The notes beneath the pieces were generated by a model that worked only from the letters and a program-made list of their open reading frames with translations, searched no databases and was not told the origin of the DNA. A program made the position numbers and the translations under genes. A stretch of 64,000 nucleotides of DNA. Origin: Paramacrobiotus metropolitanus (lineage: Eukaryota; Tardigrada; Eutardigrada; Parachela; Macrobiotidae). Shown piece by piece: positions 42,971 through 54,900 of the stretch; positions within the stretch are counted from its first letter, which is position 1; each line of letters starts with the position of its first letter. The stretch spans positions 186,001 through 250,000 of the forward strand of contig NW_026570327.1 of NCBI RefSeq assembly GCF_019649055.1, in the 5' to 3' direction.

Positions 42971-45125
42971 CGGTGCTGTTGTTGCTGGTTAATCTCTGTA
43001 ACGAGTCCAATTAGCCTTTTTTAGGACGAGTTGAGGTTTTTATGGCTGTATTGTGGTTGCGTGCGCCACAGCAGCAACTAGACCATCACTGGTCTTCTGA
43101 GCGTTTAACGATGGCTCAAAATGGTCGTATATTCTGAGCACGACAGTGATGAAATACGGCATTATTGCACAGCAACGTTTTTCGGTTCCGGTTTAAATTC
43201 GTCCATTCGATTTCAGCGCCGGATCGTGCTGCGCGCTGGTGCAACATTTTGGCCGGCAGGTGTAAACGTTCTTGAGACCTGTAGAATTCTGTCAGTTCAG
43301 GGACACGCCATCATATTGAATAGTAATTTTTAAATTTGTATAAATATGAATAGAAAAACGCCCGGGGAATTTTCATTCGGTAAAATGGCGGAACAAAATG
43401 TCAGCAGCCATATATAAGCAACGTCTATCGTTAAATAAAGGTTTACACAACCAGGCTGTTATTTTTACTCCGGTTAATTCCGGCCGCACATACATGTAAA
43501 ATCACTGGAAAAGCTAACTGCAAAAGCGTGCTACTAACAGCAAGTTTAGTACTGTACCATATGGCCATGTGAATAGTTAAAAATATTTTGCGGGAGATTG
43601 AGATATATTGTGCAAGTCAGAGTGGATCAAGATTACAAGACGCTATTTCCGTCAGCTGCTCGTCCAATGCCGGTCGCACGCGCACAAAGCAGCACATCGG
43701 CAAACCGGTTCTGAAGATGTCCTGTTCCTTTTAAATGCAAGTTTAATGTTACCATCGTGGGTGCAACTAATTTTTTTGTCGCATTAGAAAGTCCGCTAAC
43801 GTAACTAAAGTCTGTCCGTTTGCACACGAGATCATGGGATTTAATAGTGCAACGAATTTGTCAAGAAACTGACGAAGCGCAGCATACTGAAAGATGTAAA
43901 TCACAGTCATACGAATATAGTCAATATACGTACTCCTGTATGCGAATAGAAGTGTACTTTCTGCGTCAGTTTTTTATCTTCGAACTTGAAAAGGTGCCGA
44001 AAAATGATGTCTACACTGGTACAAACTGTAGGTTTGCGACACTCAGCGACAGTAGGTAAAAAAAAATTTATTGTACATAATTTCGAATATTCAAAACTAT
44101 ATATGCTAACAGAAAAACGATAATAACGTTTACAAGCTTGCAAAAAACCAAACGATAAAACGGAAACATAAACAACTCCAGTACAAAACTTTCAAAAATT
44201 TAAACAGAACCTGCTAAAAAAGACAGTACAGTACAGGTAGCTCGTAAATTTAAAATACGGTTGTTATTAATTTTGTTAATGTATGTTCCTGTAATTTTAG
44301 TTTTATTTTACAAAGACTGCCTGTGCCAATTACTTCATGGTTGGATAATAGATAGTGGCAAAATCTTACTAAACAAAACATTCTGTTTAGTAATATTATG
44401 AAAGTGGATACATTATCGGTAAAAACAAAGGTACGTGTATGAGAAGAAAGTATTATTGCTGGTGCCACTGCACTACCGAACTTAATCCCACCCTGTACAT
44501 GTTTGGACCAATAGCCGTCAGCCGATTGACAGCGATTTCGCTATGTTTCTCTCAGCAGTGCGCAGGCCTTTTTTTAAATCTGTTTCTTTCTCACGTGATT
44601 TCCGTCGATTTACAGCGTAGACTTTCCTCTATGAGTGATAAATCGGATTAGTTTTTGATCTACAGTTCTCTGCGAAACTTTGGACTTTGCTTTATGGAGT
44701 AGTGTTTGTTCAAACTTCAAGAGTAAAGTAAACGCAAAGTAGATAACTTTCCACGACGCGTACTCTTCGATTCTCGTGATAGTAATTCTCTTCCAAACCA
44801 AAACAGTCTGCAGCGCTGTGAACTTGTCTTTTTGTGGTATACTACGCAAAATTACGTCATCGATCCTTGAAGCAGTTTCTGTCAGTTCATTGTGGAGCAG
44901 TCAACGAGTACATTTTGCTGCTATCGCGTATTTCACGGGCGTCACTTTATTTTTATTGATCCTTCCGCATCCGCTTTGTCCTTAATGCATCTTTTTTATC
45001 GCCACACTATTCCCTGTTGACATATTCGTTGCTCCACTCCATTAGTCGACGGCATTTTCCTGGACAGGACAGTGGGAGTTTATTTCTGGGAATAATTTCT
45101 TGCTCTTCTCGTATCTATCAGCAAG
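42971..45125. other. Intergenic, GRAMD gene to UBE2A
   Basis: 2.15 kb between divergent starts, AT-rich. Short frames in it show no domain, and none has convincing splice context. It probably contains both promoters. Confidence 0.5.
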
Positions 45126-48100
45126 ATGTCTACCGCTGCACGACGAAGACTTTTAACAGATTTTAAGAAACTCCAGGAAGATTCTCCTCCAGGTATTTTG
45201 TATTTTCCCTGCGAGATTTTTTGTAACTATGCCATAATTTTTATATTTTTCGTCTTTTTATTTTTACGAATCTGATACCACTTTTTTTGGAAATACCTGT
45301 TCTACTTAGAATTAGAATCACTAGCATTTTTTTTTTAAATTCAAGTTAATTTAACATCCATTATTGCCGCTGCTTGGAGCTGGATTTCTGCAGTTTTCCT
45401 CAAACTTGTGCAGTTTTTACCGAACATTGCTGTTCACATACATTGTCAGATCAATCATCAGCTTGTGATGCTATTCCTTATAAATAAAAATTTCTCCAGG
45501 GGTGAGTGCTGCACCTACGGAGAACAATATAATGATCTGGAATGCTGTGATATTTGGGTAAGCTTGTCTAATAAAGGGATTTCCACGGTGAATCATAATT
45601 ATATTAATTAATTAATTAGAAAAATTTTATTACAGGCCTGCTGATACTCCGTTTGAAGATGGAACGTTCAAGTTGGTCCTACAGTTTACGGAAGAATATC
45701 CAAATAAACCGCCTTTAGTGCGATTTGTTTCCAAAATGTTCGTTATAATTTAGCTGTTGATGTCCGGTTGTAATTTATTCAGTTTTGTTGTATGACTTGA
45801 TTTCAGGTTTCATCCAAATGTTTATGCGGATGGAGGAATTTGCCTTGATATTTTACAAAACCGATGGAGTCCTACCTACGATGTGGCTGCAATTTTGACT
45901 TCTATACAGGTAATTTCTGCTGCAGAATTACTCATTTTCAGTAGTAATTGGATAGCAACGTACTCCTTTGGATTAATAATGAAAACACGTACTTACATCG
46001 CTGAGGTGGTTGGTTTTATGCAATCAGTCTGTAAAAAAAGGGGTTTGGGACTTTTCTTTTTATTATTCATTCCAGTGTTTAAAGTAATTTAAATGGCTGC
46101 AGAGTACTTAATTTACTAGTCACAGATGTGAGAATTATTTTTTAGACAGCGTTTGGTATTCCGATTGAACAGTTATTAGTTATGCTGGAGCCGTTCTATG
46201 CGTTTTACAACGTTTTATCCCTCTCACGTTTTAATGCGAAAAATTTTGTTTGAAAATATTCCAACCTCTGGATAATTTTGGAAAACCAAATAAAATAATT
46301 CGGTTGCTGTAGAAATGGTGATACGTTGTAGCTGCAAGCGTTTAGCAGCCTCTTGTGAAATAGCAGGCTCGATGTAGTGCCACAGATCGACGTGGTACTA
46401 TGTCAGCTTAATCCTCTGTGTTAGTTCGGAAAAATCGATTCCGTTTGACATTAGTCTCGTTGTTTGAGACTGCGAGCAGAGCTACATACTGGATCATGCG
46501 GAAAAAGGAGACCAACGCGCTGGGGTTTTTAATTTGAGCATAGAAGAAGTGATGGAATGGTTTGTCGCATCGATTGCATTTCTTTTCATAATTGGATGCG
46601 AGTCGACTGCGGCTCCATAACGACTAACCTTGAACAGGGACATTGCTGTCAGATGTTTCAAGTGGTGTACCTTGTGCTGTCGAACAGTTCTCCATATGTA
46701 TAAGGTTATATTTTAAGATTTCGGATTCGCTCAATGAGGCGATGACACTTCTTTCCTTTGATATATTTTTATGTTGAATATTACACAGTTACTTAGTTTT
46801 TGAGGAAAATTTTCGGATTTTTTAAATTTAACAGTCGGACTTCATTTTCGTTTGCAGTTTCTCAAACCACAGTACTTATCGATGACGTTCTTTTCTGGTT
46901 TGTGCAGCGCAGGTTATTCTTTAGGTTTTTGCTTCCGGTAATTTGATCGCTTTTTTGGTCTTACGAATAGCATTTGCAAATGTTATCATAGTCTAAGTGC
47001 TTGCCCACGGCGAATCAAGGTTGTGTGGGCAAGCATTTCTTGTAAGCTATGAGTTCATCGGGGATCGTAAAAATATCGGAAACTTGCTGGGCATAGTGCA
47101 TTTTCTTCGCCGAATCAGCTCTTATGGTTCGTAAATAACTGTCCATTTGATGCAAGTTTGATGCCTATTCCGCATTACTTTGACTTACGTTGACGCAGAA
47201 GTACAACTGGGATAAAACACGGCACGTGAAAAAGTTCCGTTGCCAAAAAGTTGGTTTAACTGCTACTGTTTTACTTTTGACTGCGTGCTAAATGCTAACT
47301 TCTGTAAACTATATGTGCACTGCTCGGCTCACTATTAAATTTTTGAAATATTTGTATACATGATGACATGGTCCATCAGTCGCACTTTACTATCTGAATT
47401 TTTGTTAAATTTTTTTAAGAGACTGAAAACCGGATAAAGAGCAGTGAGTCCAGTGGATCTGGAGTGTTCAAAATATATTAGAAGCGCCACGACAATCAGT
47501 ACGATTTAATATGAAATTTGTCTGTAACTGGATTATTGAAATTTCGTATTTTGCTTGTCACCATTGTTATTAAAATCCAATTCGTTTAGCAATCTTATCA
47601 GGCATGGTTCTATACGGCATGAACACTGACTGCATTTTATGATGCCGTTATGCTACTATACGAAGGTTACGTATTAAACAATAGGTCGTTATCTTCTGTA
47701 GTTTCGTCTCTGTGGTGCAGGTATCTTTCCCTACCGAATAGAGGTAGTTGAATTACACAGTTATTCTGGGTTATTGGTGCTTTATGTATGTATGGCGTAA
47801 TCTTGTGATACTGAATATTTACTTATTGACGAGTCAGCGATGTCGTTCTAAAGTAGTGAATTTTTTAAAAACTTTACAGTGGAACATCCAGCAGCCTTTA
47901 CTTCGCATGTATTTAAATCAAGTGGATTTGTCTCCTTGTAAAAGTGGTCGTGTAATAAAGCATGTTTTAAAGAATTAATGACGAAAGAATAGTGCTATGC
48001 TGCAAAGTGTTTGTTGTTTTCTCGGTGCTAACGTATGTTTGCTTTTGCAGTCCTTGCTGGATGAACCAAATCCGAACAGTCCAGCTAACAGCCTTGCCGC

Positions 48101-48215
48101 GCAATTATACCAAGAAAACCGTCGGGAGTATGAGAAAAGGGTCATGGCCATCGTAGAACAGTCCTGGGTGGGGTTCGGTGAGGAGGAGGAAGGAAAAGAG
48201 CAAACGAAAGCATGA
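45126..48215 (+). CDS. UBE2A: Ubiquitin-conjugating enzyme E2 A/B (Rad6) with an acidic tail
   Basis: E2 enzyme that with RAD18 monoubiquitinates PCNA and with RNF20/40 (Bre1) histone H2B. Exons: 45126-45192, 45500-45557, 45636-45737, 45807-45909, 48051-48215; 164 residues. The start is [20 protein letters not shown]. Other matches are [33 protein letters not shown], the active-site Cys in [35 protein letters not shown] and [11 protein letters not shown]. Vertebrate UBE2A/B and fly UbcD6 stop near the SW (about 151-152 residues), but here a tail [11 protein letters not shown] follows, similar in nature to the acidic tail of budding-yeast Rad6. The last intron is 2.1 kb, many times the usual size here. 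The frame is intact. Confidence 0.96.
45910..48050 (+). other. Large UBE2A intron (2.1 kb)
   Basis: Most introns in the window are under 500 bp. I saw no nested gene, RNA gene or clear repeat in it; the open frames are short and AT-rich. Confidence 0.5.
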
Positions 48216-48989
48216 ATTCGGCATTTGCATGGGACGGTGCGATGGACTTCTTTTTTCTACGATGTTATGGTAACGGTTTCACATAGTTGTCGGCACAGTT
48301 TTTCTCTCTTGAAACTGAATTATCTCTTGGATGCGTTCTGACCTTTTTGATACCGGCTGCGAGTATTGATATTGTGATGCTGATCGGACAACTCTCTGGA
48401 TGTAGATGATGCTGAACTGTATATAGCCTTTGTGATTGTGGAGTTCTGCTGGCGTATTGTATAACAGTATCTACGAGTTTCCTGTTCACTTTTTGACAAC
48501 TGGGATGAAAATTCCGCGTATGTTACGTCATAGCGAGTTGTAGAAGAATTCGTCTCAGCTGCATCGGATAATGATATAAAACGTGATTATGTTTAAAAGC
48601 GTGACCGTTTATCTGACTGAATATTGCTGTATGCGCTTAGTTTTAATTGTCATCAGAGTTGACTTGATCGAGGTAAGTATTTTATTACAAGCCCTTCATC
48701 CGATTAAAAGAGCAAAACCGATGGATCGAACAAGGAGCGCACAACATTGAATTATTGTCTTTCGCGGGAAATGAAAGTTTTTGCTTGTGTCTAAGTAAAT
48801 CAAAATATAGATATGATACTCGTACAATAAACTGTAGAAAGACGAAAGCTTTTTCTCCCAGTAATTTTAAATCTCAGGTTTCAACAGCACATACTAGCAA
48901 CATAATCACATCAACATTTACAGCATGAGGCACTTTTATGAAAAATCTGGAAGTAGGAAAATGGCAGGAATGCCTTCGGCCTCAAAATT
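48216..48989. other. Convergent 3' region between UBE2A and the guanylate cyclase
   Basis: 770 bp containing two 3' UTRs. No gene is visible. Confidence 0.5.
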
Positions 48990-51900
48990 TTAAGACTCGG
49001 TCACTCGTATGGAGACTCGATTCTTTTCTCCGAGCAGCCAGTAAGTGTTGATGGACGGCTTATTGGGCATTTCCAGAGAATGTCGGAATTCTACATCAAA
49101 GGTATCCGGAAATTCATCCAAAATCTTTTTCATAGTCTCACTTATTTGAATTTTGGAAGCTGTGCAAAATGACAAACTGACTTCAACATCATGAAAATTA
49201 AACATGCTTTCAATTAAGCGAATACCTACGTTTATGCTTTTTTGGGCGCGAAGAATGAAATAGTAATCTCAAAAATTATTTAAGAAAAATAATATGGTAC
49301 CAGCTTTTAAGTCTTATTATTGTCAGTTTCCTGTTTTGTGATGATAAATGCAAACAACATTCAAAAATTTATTATTGCAGACAGCTATAGTCGGTTCGGT
49401 TTAATAATGCAGTAGGTGTATCGTACTCGTAGTCCTGCAAGACTACGTACTTGATATATCAACAATTGTTGATATATCAAGTAGCAGCTGTTGAAAAATC
49501 TGAACTTACGCTGGCCAGTGGATTCCATTTTGTTCGCCATTTGAACAGTTTCTCCAAACCTACCATGATTACACATTTGATTGTTTTCTTCACACCGACA
49601 TACATTATTAAGTAAATTGCCGGTTTCCGCTTACAAGCAGTAGCGCGGCATTTTGACCCCGACCACTCCTGCTGCACAGTATCCTGAAATTTACAACGAT
49701 TCAGTTTACAAGTAATTTGGGATAAGTATTTATTAAAAATTAGAAGGTGCGGTGAGTCCATAAGTGAGTTGCGGTACATACAGTATACCCATAAAACACA
49801 TATGCCGCGATATTACATGTTTTGTGATATGCACAACGCAGTACGTAGTACATACTACGTACACACCGGCGTTCGTATACTCGCCACTGGAGCTGTTTAG
49901 AACTAAACATAGCTTTCTAAAAAATTACTTATGTCGGCCAGTAGTAAACTTTCGTTTCATAACTAAAGAGCGTTGCAATGGATCACACCAATGTTCAACA
50001 AATATTAATTTTGCATCTTGCGTAAAAATTACACGTATTTATTATCTTGAGTTCGAAGTTGTTTCTACAAATCACCGGCTTAATAGTCATTACTGTATAT
50101 GGACCTGAATGCAGGCCAATACGTAATTTCAGTTCATCATTGGGCAAGTGGCGGATTTTGAATTCCGCTGTGGAGTGACGAAAATTCAGTGCTAGTCTGG
50201 CAATTTCCGGGAGCATGACGATTGTCGTTGCGCTTGGGAACGCCGCTGGCAACGACGTATGCGTCACCAATTGTTTCTACCTGTAAATGACAAATACTGT
50301 ATCGTCGGATTTTGTAATCATAAATTTTGACATCTCTAAAATCCAAATCGACGTCATAACAAACCTTGGGAAAGTTGTTTGACTTCCTCAGTAAAGAATT
50401 ATATTTTTCCCAATTTTTCTTTGTTGACTACGTATATCTACGATTTCGAATGGTGCGTACCTTGTATGCATCGTAACCGGCAACGATCCCATCAAACACC
50501 ACATATCTACGAAGAATAACAATATTGTACTGTTGGGTGGCACGTCCTCAAAAACTAAACGTAGGATTCTTAGTTTAAACTTACAGATCATTCAGGAGAT
50601 CGACAACCTGGAATGCTGTGCTTTTTTGCAGAAATTGTGGTAAATCCTACTATATCGCTGAAGTATATGGTGACCTTTAAGAACCCGGCACCGCTTTAAT
50701 AAAATTCGTATGCGTAGTTCATATAATATTACCTATATATTACACTTCGATTTAATGCGAACGCCGAACTTAGTTATTTACCATTTCGAAGGCTTCAGGA
50801 GGAACCTGTTGGCCAGCCTTTAGTGCATCAGCAACGGCCCTGTAAGATAATGTAAAACCGTTTTTGACCTTCTTTAACAACGGAAAGTTTTTAAAAATCC
50901 TTTACTGGAAAATTCACTTACACTTTTTATGAAACAGAAGTTCATTTTCCTTCATTTTAATTTTATTTGTTCTTGTGCAAAACTAATGCAACCTAATTTA
51001 CCGTGGCAGTATCTCGTATAGCAGCTCTTCCACTTTCTTCTTTTCCTCCATGAGCGCCTTTGTCCGATCGCCCACTGTAGCCTCCAGATTGGCAGCATAC
51101 TGCTCCATCCGCCGAATGATGTTATCCATCACCGAGCCCTTGGCGACGCCATTATCCTTCAGCAGCGTCTGGGCTTCGTGTACCGGCGGGCGATCTTTGG
51201 GATTCTCTTCCCAACAGCGTTTAATAATATCAGCCACAGCCGGCGGACATTCCGTCGGCGCAATTACCGGTCGAAAGGGCGGATCCTGGACGTTGACCAC
51301 TTGATGGATGATCTCGGATGCCGTGAAGTCCGGGATAAGGGGATCGGCGATGGTGTAGGGTTCCCGGCGGGTAACGATTTCTGAGAGAATAACAGCCGTA
51401 CTGTACACGTCACCTTTCGGAGTACCGTTGGGATGGGGCATGCCGTCGCGCAGGAGTTCCGGTGAGCGCCATAATAAGGCGCCGTATTCAATATCCTGTC
51501 CGGCGGTGGTGACCGGCAAGAGAAAGACATTGCGGAACTGCGGAAAGGCATAATCGGTGATCTTTAACGTGAACCGGCTGTCGATCACGCAATTGCCGCT
51601 GTTAAGGTCACCGTGGGAAGACACGAAGGAGTTGTGCAGGAAGTTCAGACCCTATATGATCAAATCAAATCAGATTTGGTAACAATCATATTTCTCGAAA
51701 TTCTAATTCATTAATCTCTTAAGAAACTAGATTTAATGGCGTTTCTTATACTGCGTTCTTACTGTTGTAAGTGCGGAAGTGCCTAGATGAAAAATTAAGC
51801 GACAGACTAACATAGACATGAACAGTTTAATATTTACGTACATCGGAAAACATCAATTTTCATTCTGTTTAAAATTACTTTACGTATACGCCTATCTGTA

Positions 51901-54900
51901 CCGGCCCTGTGCTACCTACCTGTGCTAACTGCATAAATTTGTATCATGCATAACTATGTGTCATGTAATTAGGGAAACGACCCCAATGTTTACAAGATGC
52001 CCTCCGCGCGGCGTCATATTGCTCGCTCAGTTTAGATCGGTTGAGTTGTACTTGTACTTCAAAAATCTATGGTGAAAGAATTGCTTAATCACCGGCAACA
52101 ACACCATCAAGAGCGTGGCGCGTCATTTTAACAAAACTTATCTCCCATATTCCGTGACCTTTAAATATTGACACTCGTGTGTCTCTCAGCTGGTCGATTT
52201 ATTGGTTGATTGGTCAAATATTTTTATCCGTTAGACTATTTTCCACCCACCGGTCGGAACTTCATCCAGCACATGATCTTACCGATACAAGATCCGTAAT
52301 TAGCGATGACTGGAATCCCCAGTCCAGGTTCATATCCTCGTTGCCCAATAAGTCATTCAAACTGCCTTTTGAGCAGAACTCTGTCAATATTGCTTCACGA
52401 TTCGGCTCCACACAGATTCCCACCACTCTGGCCAGGTTTTCATGGGTGAGCGTATGCAGCTATAGGGAAACGACGCGTTGCTAATTAATCAAACAAGGAA
52501 GACATAAAAAGTATGTGGTAGACAGTACTTTGCTCAAATAGACGAGAAAGTCCCGGCTGACGTCAATTTTCTGGGACAATTTCAAACTGCGCACCATCAC
52601 CGGACGATCTTTATACGTCGCCACCGCCATCATGGCTTCTTCGTCGGCATCCTGTTATTAAGTTTCCGCAAGGTCATGGCTGTTGTTTTAACAATACACT
52701 CGTATAAATACACAGACAGTACACACTTCGGTATATTTTAACGAACGTCGACTAGATGTGTTGGCTCGAACATGGAATTTCACTTCGTCAAAATTAATCC
52801 GCCACCATGTATTTTTCAACGCTTGTTCCATTTTAATTTTTCTAAAAGATAGCGTCAATTTCAGGTTAGTTTATTTCCAAGAATTACTCGCTCACCTTAT
52901 AGTATCACACACCTGTAAATAAGAAATCCGATAACGGAAACCAGAATCATCACAGCCGCGGCTGCACCAACTGCGGCGCCGATGACCTTTGTGGGATCTG
53001 TCCAAATCACACACTTCACACTTTTGTTGGCAAATATTACTGTTGTTGGCAAAAATTTTGTTTAAAAATTACCATTTCTTAATAAGCATATCAGCTTTGT
53101 GTTGGTATAACCACATTCCGGTTCGTTTGGCGGTGGACGATCGCGAAGGTACCATTTTATAGGACGTACAAATTCCAAATCGTGACCACTGCCGACGTAA
53201 TATATGACCGGCTGGAAAAAATACGTTGTATTTACAAACAGCGGTTAGAAATAAATGATAATTACTGCTTCTTCAGGTACAGTTAGTGAATGAATCAGTT
53301 TGGGTTCTAGGTAATTTTGGATACTCATAAATTACACAGAAAACAGTAGTACACAATGTCTACCGCTACAAATTATTTAGAGCAATTTGCCCTAAGTAAT
53401 TTTGTAGCGATACACCCCGCATTCGGTAACATAATTGGTCTGTTATAATCTGCAATTTACCTTGTACGCAGAAGTATTGTAGTGCTAGTTTCTCATGTAT
53501 AAAGTGGGAACACTTTAAAAATCATCTTACTATAAATAATCCGGTGTTGTAGTCCATTTGGTGGATAAAATAACTGCAATCCCTGTCACCATTTTGATCA
53601 ATATATATGGTTCCGTTGATGCCTTTTATCTTTCGGTTCCACATCTGCTTAGTGAGCCGTATCCCGTCTTTCGGGTCTTCCCTTTGGTACAGGGTTTCGT
53701 TTAATGCAGTTGCCCACAAAATTATTCCATCGTGCATTTCCGCTACTGCCGGTGAAATCTATCAAGAAAGATCGATCAACTATTCTTTCAGTTTAAATTT
53801 TACGTGCACGGTTAATGCCTGCAAAGACAATACCTTTATATTAAAGCTATAAAGTGTTCGTGCGAAGAACATGCTCTAAATGTATTTATTAGAGATCAAA
53901 TCAATGACACGCTCATACAAGCCGCTCGATACTGTCCTTTCTAATTTGCTTTATATTGAAGATCAATAGCTATACGAGATATTAAGCATTACCAATGCGT
54001 GAACGAGCAATCGAAGGTCATATTTGTTATATTTGTTTTTCCATCATGAAATTCTCAGTCTGCACCGGGGTAATTACGTGTTACGGTACCTCTTCCTGTT
54101 GATCGAAAGAAAATCCATATCGACTCCAGGCAATTTCTTTAGCTTTTTCGTCGAATTCTTGATAAGCTTTATAGTTATCAGTAGGTGTTACTGGTGGAGG
54201 GGCTTCCTTGATGACAAACAGTGACTTGTATGCTGTTTTTGCATCCTGCAAAGACAGTGAGATCCTCAAAAGCTACTCTAAAGCATAGAGCATTTGCTTG
54301 TACGAGTAATACTTGTACTTCGTAATACTCTGTAGATGATATTACATATTTCGTAATGAGGTATAATTCTAGACTATAATTGTAGCGGTAGATGGACGTA
54401 CGTACTTCATCGCGGCCATCGTTTCTTTTCCAAGTAAACTTTCCCCAATAATTATCGTAATACCAGTTGCATGTAATGAATACCTAAAACATAATTGCCA
54501 AATATGAATAAGCACAGAAAACTGAACGACATTATCTGCCGGATTTTGAATACAGAAACACCACTAATTTGTAGCGCAATGCAGAACTTACGTATTCGCC
54601 GTTGGTCATTTGCAAGTCGTAGGCCTGCAGCTGTTAAATTTGTAAACGTGGATTAGTTCACATTTTTTGCCTCGGTTTAAGAATACTAATTGAAATTTGT
54701 AAATCTGCCATGCGCCACGTACCATAATCTGCCTTACAGTAGCACCTGTCCCGAAGACAAATATCACTGCAAACACAAAAATATCTGGATCCTTCTCATG
54801 TAATCCAACACCTTATATTACTTTGTATAACAGTTTCTGCACAGCATGGAATCAAATGGTACCAATATGTTATTTACGACTGCAGTACTTATTACGGCAG

